From assembly GCA_035764005.1 (NCBI GenBank), contig DASTZZ010000021.1, forward strand, positions 43,388 to 107,387: 64,000 nt of DNA, in the 5' to 3' direction. Below, one piece after another: positions 1 through 8,601 of this stretch. Position numbers and translations under genes: made by a program. Numbering within the stretch: the stretch's first letter is position 1; every line of letters starts with the position of its first letter. This stretch comes from Terriglobales bacterium. GTDB taxonomy: Bacteria > Acidobacteriota > Terriglobia > Terriglobales > Acidobacteriaceae. The notes below the pieces were generated by a model. It did not search any database, had not been told where the DNA came from, and saw only the letters and a program-made list of their open reading frames with translations.

Positions 1-206
1 TGCTCGCTCAGATGCAGGCTCAGGTCGCCACGCGAAACCTGCATGTACACGGGCATCCCAGGTTCGAACGTATGTTCCCAGTCGACTTTGAAGCCGAGGA
101 AGCCGCAGTAGAATTCTTTCGCCTTCTCGACTGAGAAGATGCGTAGAATCGGCACCGTGCGGATGAATGTAATCGCGGCCTTCGATTCCGTGCCGGTTGC
201 AGTCAT
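1..206 (-). CDS. VOC/glyoxalase-superfamily protein (partial, N-terminal part)
   Basis: Only the first 68 or so codons lie in the window; the gene runs off the left edge. The visible protein starts ATG at 206 and reads as the first beta-alpha-beta-beta unit of a vicinal-oxygen-chelate fold: PILRIFSVEKAKEFYCGFLGF, then a Trp-Glu-His segment and MPVYMQVSRGDLSLHLSE. This wording is typical of glyoxalase/bleomycin-resistance-like proteins of about 120-140 residues. Substrate cannot be inferred, and the metal-ligand set is incomplete because the C-terminal half is missing. The start codon lies two bases downstream of the sdhB stop, so it is probably co-transcribed with the sdh operon although functionally unrelated. 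Family assignment is fairly sure; function unknown. Confidence 0.82.
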   Translation of the reverse strand, partial: MTATGTESKAAITFIRTVPILRIFSVEKAKEFYCGFLGFKVDWEHTFEPGMPVYMQVSRGDLSLHLSE

Positions 207-208
207 AG

Positions 209-964
209 TTATCTCGTGAAGATATCTTTGATTGCCTGCTTCATTACTTGTCCCCCGACCTCTGCGATCGCATTGGTCAGGGGGATGTCCTTCGGACAGA
301 TCTCCACGCAATTCTGGGCGTATCCGCATTCTTGAATTCCGCCGTCTCCCATGAGGGCATGCAGACGATCTTCTTTCAACGCGGCGCCTGTTGGATGCGT
401 GTTGAATAGCCGCACCTGCGCGATCGTCGCAGCGCCAACGAAGTTGGTCTTGTCGTTGAATTGAGGACAGACCTCCATGCAGCAGCAGCATGAAATGCAT
501 CGTGAGAGCGGATACGCGGCTTCCTGTTGTGTGGTGCTTTGTCGTGGACCGGAACCCAGATCGTAAGTGCCATCCACAGGCACCCAAGCCTTCACTCGCT
601 TGAGGTTCTCGAACAGTACAGAACGATCCACCGCAAGATCACGAATGACGGGAAATTTCGAAAGCGGCTCGAGCGTGATTGGCTGTTCGAGCTTGTCGAT
701 GAGGGCAGAGCATGCCATGCGCGCGCGTCCGTTGATGCGCATCGCGCAGGAGCCGCAAACTTCTTCAAGGCAATTCGAGTCGTAGGTGATCGGACGCGAT
801 GGTTTTCCGTCGCGAGTGACGGGATTGGCGGCGATGTCCATCATCGCCGAGATCACGTTCATGCCCGGCTTCCAGGGCAGCGCGAACTCTTCCCAGTATG
901 GAGTTGATTTGGGCGAGGCTTGGCGTTTGATTTTTATCAGTACGGTTTTGCCGTTTGGGACCAT
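209..964 (-). CDS. sdhB: Succinate dehydrogenase / fumarate reductase iron-sulfur subunit
   Basis: SdhB carries electrons from the SdhA flavin through three Fe-S clusters to the membrane cytochrome at the inner face of the cytoplasmic membrane. The 251-aa protein has the plant-ferredoxin [2Fe-2S] cysteines near residues 65-85 (CLEEVCGSCAMRINGRARMAC region), a first ferredoxin-type Cys cluster around residues 155-165 (CISCCCCMEVCP, unusually Cys-rich) and a second near residues 213-224 (CGYAQNCVEICP). These supply ligands for the [4Fe-4S] and [3Fe-4S] centres. It is the last subunit of a minus-strand operon sdhC-sdhA-sdhB. Length is normal for the family. A palindromic intergenic repeat separates it from sdhA. 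Confidence 0.95.
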   Translation of the reverse strand: MVPNGKTVLIKIKRQASPKSTPYWEEFALPWKPGMNVISAMMDIAANPVTRDGKPSRPITYDSNCLEEVCGSCAMRINGRARMACSALIDKLEQPITLEPLSKFPVIRDLAVDRSVLFENLKRVKAWVPVDGTYDLGSGPRQSTTQQEAAYPLSRCISCCCCMEVCPQFNDKTNFVGAATIAQVRLFNTHPTGAALKEDRLHALMGDGGIQECGYAQNCVEICPKDIPLTNAIAEVGGQVMKQAIKDIFTR

Positions 965-987
965 TAGTTTCCAGTCATTTTCCGGTT

Positions 988-1105
988 GTCATTCTGAATC
1001 CGCCTCAGGCGGATGAGGGATCCCTATCGCCCCCGTTACGGAGAGTCATAGGGATTCCTCTCTCCGCCTCTCCCAAATGCAGGGAGAGGCTCCGCTCGGA
1101 ATGAC
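988..1105. repeat. Intergenic inverted repeat, family R1 (copy a)
   Basis: Left arm begins GTCATTCTGA and reaches GGATCCCTAT; right arm begins ATAGGGATTCCTC and ends CGGAATGAC, so the unit can fold back on itself. It fills the gap between sdhA and sdhB. The same arms (GTCATTCCGA...GAGGAATCC / GGATTCCTC...GGAATGAC) recur at 2901-3066 and 17866-17948. No coding potential is apparent. It is inferred to be a miniature mobile or REP-like element. Confidence 0.75.
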
Positions 1106-1118
1106 AATACAGCGCAGC

Positions 1119-2888
1119 TCAGTACTTCCTCGGCCGCGGTTTAATGAGCGACGTATCCACGGGTTCAAATTCAAATCGTGGCTCGTCCGCATCGGGAGCG
1201 AAGTACGCTTTCGTTGTCTTGAGGAAATTCACGTCATCCCGCTCCGGGAACTCCGGTTTGTAGTGTGCGCCGCGAGATTCGTTGCGTAATGCTGCTCCCT
1301 GTGTGATTACGCGCGCGAGCTGCAGCATGTTGTAAAGCTGGCGCGTGAAGACGAACGACGTGTTCGCCCACATCTCGCGGTCACTCAGGTTGATGCGCTG
1401 ATAGCGTTCGAGGAGTTCAACGATCTTGGCGTCGGTCTGCTGCAATGCTTCGTTGTAGCGGATGACCGTGACGTTTTTCGTCATGATCTCGCCCAACTCG
1501 CGCCAGAGCCGGAAGGGATTCTCCGTTCCCTCCGAGTTCATCAATCGGGCGTTGATCTCTTCCTGCCGCTTGCGTTCCGAATCGAATGCGCCATTCACGC
1601 TCGCCGATTTCGACTGATTTCTGGCGTATGCCAGCGCCTGCGGGCCGGCTACAAATCCGCCGAAGATGCAGGACACCAGCGAGTTCGCACCGAGACGATT
1701 CGCGCCGTGGTAGCCGTACTCGCATTCTCCGCACGCGAAGATGCCAGGAATACTCGTGGCCTGCTTGAAATCGACCCACAGTCCGCCCATGGTGTAGTGC
1801 ATGCCCGGGAAGATCTTCATCGGCGTGACGCGCGGATCGTCGCCGACAAACTTCTCGTAAATCTCCAGAATGCCTTCGAGTTTGCGGTCGAGCGTGGCGC
1901 GATCGATGTGCGTGAGATCGAGATAGACCATCGGCTGGCCATCGATGCCGAGGTTGTACTCATAAACGACTTTGTGAATTGCTCGTGTAGCTACGTCGCG
2001 TGGAACCAGGTTGCCGTACTTGGGATACCACTCCTCAAGGAAGTACCAGCGATCCGATTCGGGAATGCTGCGGGGATCGCGCTTGTCGCCTTGCGTTCTC
2101 GGAACCCAGACGCGTCCGCCTTCGCCGCGGGCTGACTCCGACATGAGACGCAGCTTATCGTCCCCTGGAATCGATGTCGGATGCACCTGGATGAATTCAC
2201 CGTTCGCGTAATATGCACCTTGCTGATAAAGCGCTGACTGCGCCGATCCGGTGCAGACCACGGAGTTCGTGGATTTTCCGAAGATCGCGCCAATGCCACC
2301 AGTGGCGATAATCACCGCGTCGGCGGGGAAGGTGCGAACCTCCATTGAGCGCAGGTCCATCGCGCAAATGCCGCGACAAATTCCCTGCGAATCGATGACC
2401 GCAGAAAGGAATTCCCAGCTCTCAAACTTGCTGACACGGCCTTCGGATTCGTATCGACGCACCTGCTCATCGAGGGCATAGAGCAATTGCTGGCCAGTCG
2501 TGGCTCCGGCAAATGCGGTGCGGTGATACAGCGTTCCGCCGAAGCGGCGGAAGTCGAGCAGCCCTTCGGGAGTGCGATTGAATGGCACGCCCATGCGGTC
2601 GAGCAGATCGATAATGCCCGGCGCCGCCTCGCACATGTCTTTCACTGGAGGCTGATTGGCAATGAAGTCGCCGCCATAGATGGTGTCATCGAAGTGCTGC
2701 CAGGTGGTGTCGCCTTCGCCTTTGAGGTTCTTGGCCGCGTTAATCCCGCCCTGCGCGCAGACGGAATGCGAGCGCTTCACCGGCACGATGGAAAACAAAT
2801 CCACGTGTCCGCCGGCTTCGGCAATTTTGATGGTCGCCGATAGCCCTGCCAGTCCACCACCTACAACGATGATCTTTGGATTCGCCAT
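1119..2888 (-). CDS. sdhA: Succinate dehydrogenase / fumarate reductase flavoprotein subunit
   Basis: SdhA oxidises succinate to fumarate with covalently bound FAD, in the TCA cycle and respiratory chain. The 589-aa protein opens with the Rossmann dinucleotide motif GGGLAGLSATIKIAEAGG. HSVCAQGGINAA near residue 41 carries the His that normally links to FAD. The substrate-site block includes HYTMGGLWVDFKQATSIPGI, followed by GECEYGYHGANRLGANSL. Length and wording fit the Bacillus-like, menaquinone-type SdhA group. It lies between sdhC and sdhB on the minus strand with R1 repeats in both gaps. Start ATG at 2888. Confidence 0.96.
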   Translation of the reverse strand: MANPKIIVVGGGLAGLSATIKIAEAGGHVDLFSIVPVKRSHSVCAQGGINAAKNLKGEGDTTWQHFDDTIYGGDFIANQPPVKDMCEAAPGIIDLLDRMGVPFNRTPEGLLDFRRFGGTLYHRTAFAGATTGQQLLYALDEQVRRYESEGRVSKFESWEFLSAVIDSQGICRGICAMDLRSMEVRTFPADAVIIATGGIGAIFGKSTNSVVCTGSAQSALYQQGAYYANGEFIQVHPTSIPGDDKLRLMSESARGEGGRVWVPRTQGDKRDPRSIPESDRWYFLEEWYPKYGNLVPRDVATRAIHKVVYEYNLGIDGQPMVYLDLTHIDRATLDRKLEGILEIYEKFVGDDPRVTPMKIFPGMHYTMGGLWVDFKQATSIPGIFACGECEYGYHGANRLGANSLVSCIFGGFVAGPQALAYARNQSKSASVNGAFDSERKRQEEINARLMNSEGTENPFRLWRELGEIMTKNVTVIRYNEALQQTDAKIVELLERYQRINLSDREMWANTSFVFTRQLYNMLQLARVITQGAALRNESRGAHYKPEFPERDDVNFLKTTKAYFAPDADEPRFEFEPVDTSLIKPRPRKY

Positions 2889-2900
2889 TATGTGTTCGTT

Positions 2901-3066
2901 GTCATTCCGAACCGCTGGTTTCGCGGTGAGGAATCCTTATCGCCACCCACAAACCAGAGGATTACGAAGCCAACGCTACCGATTCGGAAGAACTCCTGAT
3001 CGTCCAGGATCTTCATAGCAGTCCGTAGGGATTCCTCACCGCCAAAAACCGGCGGTTCGGAATGAC
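2901..3066. repeat. Intergenic inverted repeat, family R1 (copy b)
   Basis: Arms GTCATTCCGAACCG...GGTGAGGAATCC and GGGATTCCTCACCG...CGGTTCGGAATGAC are inverted relative to each other, with about 60 bases of non-matching sequence in the middle. It occupies almost the whole gap between sdhC and sdhA. See copies at 988-1105 and 17866-17948. Confidence 0.8.
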
Positions 3067-3079
3067 AGCGGAATGCAGC

Positions 3080-3844
3080 TCAATGCACCTGCTCGCCTTC
3101 CACCTGTCTGGCCGTCGCAGGATCAGTGCCCATATGTCGCCACGCCGGATCGGGAGGGGCAACGAAGGCCTTCACCGTCACCATTCCCACGATCACAAAC
3201 AGCAATCCGATCACCAGGCAGACTCCGCCCACTTTGCGCCTCGCTCGTTCGCCCTGTGCGATTCCCCATTTGGCACAGAAAAGCCAGATTCCGTAGGCAA
3301 AGTGCCAGGAGGCGCAGATGATCGCAATGATGTAAAAGGCCAGCATCCAGGGATTCATCAGCTCCTGCTGAACCTTCCCGAATCCGGCGCCGGGATACTC
3401 AAGCAGTCGTGGTCCGCTGAATCTGAGGTGGTACACGTGCTGGATGATGTATGCGAATGTAATGATTCCCGTCCATCGCTGGGCCGTGTACATCCAGTTT
3501 CCTTGCCACGGGTAGGTGATTACGTTCGATTCGCCGCGATACCAGATGTAGATCCCATACAGGGCGTGATAAAGGATCGGAATATAGATGAAGGTCCATT
3601 CCAAAAATGGAACAAAGGGTAATGAATTCAGAAACTTGATTTGCGTTGCGTATGCGTGAGGACCGTTGGTCGCATACGCATTGGAAACGAAGTGTTCGAC
3701 AAGGAAGGCCCCGATTGGAACAATGCCGCTGAGCGAATGCAAGCGGCGAAGCAAAAATTGATGACCCTGTCCTGCGCGCAACGGCTTAACGCCCGACGAT
3801 CTCTCCTGCTCGTAACCCGCGCTCGGAGGCGCTGCCGTCGCCAT
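3080..3844 (-). CDS. sdhC: Succinate dehydrogenase cytochrome b558 subunit (membrane anchor)
   Basis: Membrane anchor that takes electrons from SdhB and reduces quinone. The roughly 254-aa protein shows five hydrophobic segments and His residues in or next to them (LHSLSGIVPIGAFLVEHF, LYHALYGIYIW, IIQHVYHL, ASWHFAYGIWLF). This fits the single-polypeptide, di-heme cytochrome b558 type found with three-subunit menaquinone-reactive complexes. A TTG 12 bases upstream (3856) also opens the frame. ATG at 3844 is preferred because a GAGG sits six bases before it. First gene of sdhC-sdhA-sdhB. Confidence 0.92.
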   Translation of the reverse strand: MATAAPPSAGYEQERSSGVKPLRAGQGHQFLLRRLHSLSGIVPIGAFLVEHFVSNAYATNGPHAYATQIKFLNSLPFVPFLEWTFIYIPILYHALYGIYIWYRGESNVITYPWQGNWMYTAQRWTGIITFAYIIQHVYHLRFSGPRLLEYPGAGFGKVQQELMNPWMLAFYIIAIICASWHFAYGIWLFCAKWGIAQGERARRKVGGVCLVIGLLFVIVGMVTVKAFVAPPDPAWRHMGTDPATARQVEGEQVH

Positions 3845-3937
3845 CGTTTTCCTCAACTCTCCTTAGTGGTTCGGGAATGCACTAGCAAACTTCTCATTAT
3901 CTGGTTCAGCGGAAGAGCGAGTCAAATAAACTCGCAC

Positions 3938-4828
3938 CTATTTCAGTGTAGTCACCTGCGCGCCGGGCGGTTGGTTCAGCACAAATTGATCATCAGAGAG
4001 TGGCTTGTTGAGCTCAAGTTTCTCGATCGTGATCTTGATCGTGTACTCCTCTTTTGGACGATTGATCGTAATCACAGAGGGAAAGCTGATTCCACCGTAG
4101 TCGGCAAAGTCTTCATAGGTCGCCTTTGTCGCAATGGCGCCGCTGGCGTCGTAGATCATTTGCTGGTGAGGCTTGAGATCGGTGCGGGCAAAAGTGATCT
4201 TTCGCTCCAACCGCCACCAGTCGCCGTCGCGCTCAAGCACGTCGATGATGTAGTCGGGAATCTCCCAGCTCTTCTTTTTATCGCGCGCGTCGGGCACGAC
4301 CTCCGTACTTTGCTCGAGAAACGCGATCTCTGTCGGCTTGATTTCGTGGAGCAGCAGCGAATCAAAGAACACCTTTGGACGAAGGTTCTCGAGCGTGTTC
4401 TTCGAAGGCTGGGCGGGCTCGTTCGCCGGTCCAGTGATGAACTTGTTCAGCGGCGGGATCGAGAGCTTGAAACTCGTACCGTCACTCACCATATCGAATG
4501 CACGGCTTCCCACCAGCGGTAGCCGACCGAGCACGTGGAGCATGTCCGGATCTTTTTCCAGGATGTTGCCCTTGATCTGCTGAATATCGGTGACTTGCCC
4601 TTTCTTGGTACCCCCGAGCGATGTAGCAATTTCAACGGTCGCGCTAAGCGAGTGAATCTTCCGGGCTTCGGTGTTGATTTGCTCGACGAGTTGCGGCAGC
4701 GTGGCGGTAAGAAGATTAGAGGTATTTACCTGTCGGCGTTCCAGCTTGCGCGTGTGAACCAGGCACCCGGAAACCGAGAGTGCGAGTAAACCTACTACGA
4801 GGGATTGAGCCGCCGATCGTATGTGCAT
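3938..4828 (-). CDS. Putative lipoprotein, DUF4292 / LolA-LolB-like
   Basis: A 296-aa protein with a lipoprotein signal: a short charged start, a hydrophobic stretch, and lipobox LSVSGC with Cys at residue 22. The mature part begins with a heptad-like region and continues as alternating strands (IHSLSATVEIATSLGGTKKGQ, IKGNILEKDPDMLHVLGRLPLVGSRAFDMVSDGTSFKL). These resemble outer-membrane lipoprotein-sorting folds of the LolA/LolB/DUF4292 type. Role is inferred to be envelope biogenesis. It follows mltG on the same strand after about 130 bases. Family attribution is from pattern recognition only. Confidence 0.7.
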   Translation of the reverse strand: MHIRSAAQSLVVGLLALSVSGCLVHTRKLERRQVNTSNLLTATLPQLVEQINTEARKIHSLSATVEIATSLGGTKKGQVTDIQQIKGNILEKDPDMLHVLGRLPLVGSRAFDMVSDGTSFKLSIPPLNKFITGPANEPAQPSKNTLENLRPKVFFDSLLLHEIKPTEIAFLEQSTEVVPDARDKKKSWEIPDYIIDVLERDGDWWRLERKITFARTDLKPHQQMIYDASGAIATKATYEDFADYGGISFPSVITINRPKEEYTIKITIEKLELNKPLSDDQFVLNQPPGAQVTTLK

Positions 4829-4957
4829 GCCAACGGGTGAGGACTGCCGAAAAATTCAGTATATAAGAGCGCTTCGATTCACAACCGCAGACTCGCGCCA
4901 GCGAAACGGTATCGCTCAGCTTTTGCTGCGTGGCAGGGGACTAATTAGGAGTCGAGG

Positions 4958-5938
4958 TTATCGCCCGCCGCCAACGGCGCGTCGATATTCGGCGACATTT
5001 CGCTGATGCTCTTCGAGGCTCTTCGAAAATCGGTGATGTCCCTGGTTGTCGCTGACGAAATACAGGTAGTCAGTGTGCGTCGGATGCATCGCCGCAAGCA
5101 GGGAGTCTTTTCCCGGATTGGCAATTGGCCCGGGCGGCAGTCCTTGATTACGATACGTGTTGTAAGGCGAGGAATATTTGAGATCGGACGCGTAGATCGT
5201 TCCACGGTATCGATTCGCGAGCAGCGCCGCATAGATCACGGTCGGATCGGTATCGAGCGCCATGTGCTGTGCCAGCCTGTTGTAGAAGACTCCGGCAACC
5301 AGCGGACGTTCGTCCGCGACCGCCGTTTCCTTCTCGACAATTGACGCCATCGTGACGATGCGATGCACGTCGCTGGTCAGGCCAATCTGGTGCGCTTCCT
5401 GATGGAATCGCTTCACCATTGCTGCAATCACATCCGGCGCTTTGTTCTTGCGCGCAAAGCGGTAGGTATCTGGATACAGATAACCTTCCAGGCTCGGCGC
5501 GAATGGATCAAGATCGTGAACCAGCGCGACTTGGCTCCGGGCCTGCTCCAGGAAATTCTGTTGCGAGTCGATCCCTAACTTCTCCACCTCGGCAGCGATG
5601 TCGAAGATGTTGTATCCCTCGGGAACAGTGAGAACTCTCGCGTAAGTGTCGCCGCGCGCGATGCGGTTGTAAATGTTGCTCAGGGTGTCCGGATGATCGA
5701 AAGCGTACTCACCCGCTTTGAGTGAACGATGCCGGTAGAGATGTACAAGAAGAAACGCCCAGCGGCTGCGAATCATCCCAGCCTGCTTCAGCTCTGTAGC
5801 AATGTGTCGCGCTGAGGAGCCGTTCTTAAAATCAACAAAGGTCTGCTGCGACGGGCCGGTACGCATCACATACACGAATCCCACCCAGATGACCGCTGCG
5901 ACCAGCACGACAATAAACCACGCAAACAGCCTGCGCAT
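4958..5938 (-). CDS. mltG: Endolytic murein transglycosylase MltG (YceG-like)
   Basis: MltG cleaves nascent peptidoglycan glycan strands at the inner membrane and sets their length. The protein (about 326 aa) has one N-terminal transmembrane segment (residues 8-27), a LysM-like region (VPEGYNIFDIAAEVEKLG) and the YceG domain. Conserved blocks LEGYLYPDTYRF and ASIVEKET are visible, the latter carrying the catalytic Glu near residue 202, followed by VFYNRL and TDPTVIYA. Start: ATG at 5938; a TTG two codons upstream (5944) is the alternative. Length is normal. Confidence 0.93.
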   Translation of the reverse strand: MRRLFAWFIVVLVAAVIWVGFVYVMRTGPSQQTFVDFKNGSSARHIATELKQAGMIRSRWAFLLVHLYRHRSLKAGEYAFDHPDTLSNIYNRIARGDTYARVLTVPEGYNIFDIAAEVEKLGIDSQQNFLEQARSQVALVHDLDPFAPSLEGYLYPDTYRFARKNKAPDVIAAMVKRFHQEAHQIGLTSDVHRIVTMASIVEKETAVADERPLVAGVFYNRLAQHMALDTDPTVIYAALLANRYRGTIYASDLKYSSPYNTYRNQGLPPGPIANPGKDSLLAAMHPTHTDYLYFVSDNQGHHRFSKSLEEHQRNVAEYRRAVGGGR

Positions 5939-6090
5939 TCTCAAATTTTAGATTCATTTCAGCCCCGGCAGGCTCACCGAATCCCACGCCTAAATTCCGT
6001 TGGTACAGGCCCCGCAGTTACACGATTGCACAATGCACAGTTCAGCAGTACACTCGTGCGCACTGCTCAAAGAGGCTAGTAAATCGATTT

Positions 6091-8601
6091 ATGAATAGTT
6101 CTTTTGCCTGTCGTTCTGCTCTTCGTGCGTTTGTGTTTGTCCTTATTGCCGCGCTCTATGCCGGAGCCGACGATGCTATCCCACGAGCCGCCTGGCGAAT
6201 TCCCATCGGACAACCGCCGGCCAACCCCGGCGGCACAAAGCCGGAGCTCGTGAATCAGAACATCGACGATGGCTATTGGCAGGGCGCTCCCGTCGGCGGA
6301 TTCGGCGCAGGTACGTTCTCGCGGTCTTATCGCGGACACTTCGAACGCTGGCACGTCAAGGCCGGTGTTCACAAATATCAGGACGTGCCGTCGAATCAGT
6401 TCGCGGTCTTCGTTCAGCGCGAGGGCGAGAAGCCAGTCGCGGAAGTGCTTGCTACAGGCAAACCGCAGGGCGGGGCTCTTGCGGCGTGGAACTGGAGCTA
6501 TCCGGCAGGAGCGGGCGAATATGCTGCTTTGTATCCGAAGTCGTGGTTTGTGTATCGCTCTTCCGAATTGCCGGTGAGTCTCACGCTGGAGCAGTTCTCT
6601 CCGGTTCTACCTAACAACTACAAGGAGTCGAGTTATCCCGTCGCGATCTACAACTGGTTCGCGCAGAATCCGAGCGATAAGCCCGTCACCGTTTCCATTC
6701 TCTTTTCATGGACGAACATGGTGGGGTGGTTCCGCGACGAGTTGCCAAACTTCTCGGGCGCACTCAACAACCAGAATAAGAATTTTTATCGCGCCGAGCA
6801 GATTGGTAGCGGAAACATGCAGGGCATCATCTTCGACCGTCTGCGCAATAGGCCAGTTCAGGACGAGTGGGACGGCCAATTCGCCATCGCCGCACTGGCC
6901 GGCTCGGGCGTCGAGATTTCCTACATTACAAACTGGTTTCCCTTCGGCGGAGGTGAAGAAGTTTGGAAGCCGTTTTCAGAATCGGGACGCCTTCCGAATT
7001 GGGCTCCGAAGGTGGCCAGCTCCGGTGAGCCAATGGCCGCGGCGATTGCGGTGCGCTTCACGCTGGCTCCGAACGAGAAGAAGCTCATTCCCATGGCACT
7101 CTCCTGGGATCTTCCCATTGTGGAATTTGGAGGCGGACGCAAATGGCTTCGCCACTACACCGAATTCTTCGATGCTTCAGGAACGAATGCATGGAAGCTC
7201 GCCAGAACCGCGCTTGAAAGCGATCAGAACTGGAGCGCGCAGATCGATGCGTGGCAGAGCCCGATCGTCAACGACGAGTCCAAGCCGCTGTGGTATCGCG
7301 GCGAGCTCTTCAACGAGCTCTACATTCTTGCGGACGGCGGCACGATGTGGGGACACGAGTTGCATGGGCTCGGCAATCCGAAGCATCCATCAGCCAAGCT
7401 CGCCGACAGCTTCAGCTACCTCGAATGCTTCGACTACAAGTACTACGGGACGTCGGACGTGCGCTTCTACGGCTCGTTTCCTCTAGTGAAGTTTTGGCCC
7501 GAGATCGAGAAGCAAGAGATGCGTGAGTACACCGACACGATCCCCGAAAGCAATCCGCAGGAGTATGTCTGGGCGTGGAAAGCCGAGCACACGCGCAGCC
7601 TGACGCTGATGCCGCGGAAGACAGCCGGTTCCGCTCCGCATGATCTTGGCTCGCCAACGGAAGATCCGTTCGTGAACGTGAATCAGTACAACTATCAGGA
7701 CGTCTCCAACTGGCGCGATCTGAACAGCAAATACGTGCTGATGGTGTGGCGCGATTACGTCTTCAGCGGCTCCAAAGACACGGACTTCCTGCGCTACACA
7801 TGGAATGCCGTGAAGCTTGCCATGGAGCACTTGCGGCAATATGACACCGATGGCGACGGACTGATCGAAAACGGCGGCTTTCCCGATCAGACATATGACA
7901 ATTGGGTTGCGCGCGGAGAGAGCTCGTACAGCGGCAGCCTGTATTTGGCCGCCTTGCGCGCTACGGCTGAGATCGCACGCCACATCGGCGATAGCGCAAC
8001 CGCTAAGACGTATGACGATCTCTTCAAGCGTGCGCAGGCTGCATTCATCAAGAAGCTCTGGAACGGCACGTACTTCAACTACGACGTAGGCAGCGACTAC
8101 AAAACCGACATCATGGCCGAGCAGCTCGCCGGACAGTGGTACGCGAATCTCACTGGACTCGGCGATCTGGTTCCGGCAGAGATGCGGCGCTCCGCGCTCA
8201 AGCACGTCTTCGATTACAACGTCATGAAGTTCCAGAATGGAACGATGGGCGCGATCAATGGCATCGCAGCGGATGGAACTGCGTTGCACGAAAACGAGCA
8301 GGTAGAAGAAGTCTGGACTGGAACGACGTTCAGCGTCGCGTCCCACATGCTCTCGGAGGGCATGCGCGACGAAGCTTTCAAGACCGCCGAAGGCGTGTAC
8401 AACGTAGTCTGGAAGGACCGTGGCTACTTCTTCCGCACACCGGAAGCCTACGATGCTCGCGGATTCTACCGCGCCAGCATGTATATGCGTCCGGGTGCGA
8501 TCTGGTCGATGGAACTCCCGCCGGCAGCCGTTGCTGTCGCCAGGCGCATGGGAGCAAGGCAGACTGCGAACGGAACCTCAACCGTTCAGAGTTTCCATTA
8601 A
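6091..8601 (+). CDS. Secreted GH116-family glycosidase (GBA2-like beta-glycosidase)
   Basis: An 836-aa protein with a Sec signal peptide (about residues 1-26, cleavage near YAGADD). An N-terminal beta-sandwich (about 60-370, including GGFGAGTFSRSYRGHFERWHV) precedes an (alpha/alpha)6 catalytic domain. The nucleophile Glu is expected in FNELYILADGGTMW (E409). The general acid/base Asp is expected in GFPDQTYDNW (near 599-603). The block DTDGDGLIENGG is also typical of GH116, whose members cleave beta-glucosides or beta-xylosides; the specificity here is open. It stands alone between two minus-strand genes, and its last 24 bases overlap the 3' end of dnaA in convergent orientation. Confidence 0.88.
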   Translation: MNSSFACRSALRAFVFVLIAALYAGADDAIPRAAWRIPIGQPPANPGGTKPELVNQNIDDGYWQGAPVGGFGAGTFSRSYRGHFERWHVKAGVHKYQDVPSNQFAVFVQREGEKPVAEVLATGKPQGGALAAWNWSYPAGAGEYAALYPKSWFVYRSSELPVSLTLEQFSPVLPNNYKESSYPVAIYNWFAQNPSDKPVTVSILFSWTNMVGWFRDELPNFSGALNNQNKNFYRAEQIGSGNMQGIIFDRLRNRPVQDEWDGQFAIAALAGSGVEISYITNWFPFGGGEEVWKPFSESGRLPNWAPKVASSGEPMAAAIAVRFTLAPNEKKLIPMALSWDLPIVEFGGGRKWLRHYTEFFDASGTNAWKLARTALESDQNWSAQIDAWQSPIVNDESKPLWYRGELFNELYILADGGTMWGHELHGLGNPKHPSAKLADSFSYLECFDYKYYGTSDVRFYGSFPLVKFWPEIEKQEMREYTDTIPESNPQEYVWAWKAEHTRSLTLMPRKTAGSAPHDLGSPTEDPFVNVNQYNYQDVSNWRDLNSKYVLMVWRDYVFSGSKDTDFLRYTWNAVKLAMEHLRQYDTDGDGLIENGGFPDQTYDNWVARGESSYSGSLYLAALRATAEIARHIGDSATAKTYDDLFKRAQAAFIKKLWNGTYFNYDVGSDYKTDIMAEQLAGQWYANLTGLGDLVPAEMRRSALKHVFDYNVMKFQNGTMGAINGIAADGTALHENEQVEEVWTGTTFSVASHMLSEGMRDEAFKTAEGVYNVVWKDRGYFFRTPEAYDARGFYRASMYMRPGAIWSMELPPAAVAVARRMGARQTANGTSTVQSFH

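Noticed and set aside
7483..8346. 287-codon minus-strand frame inside the GH116 gene
   Set aside because: Antisense shadow of conserved catalytic sequence; no ribosome site or domain.
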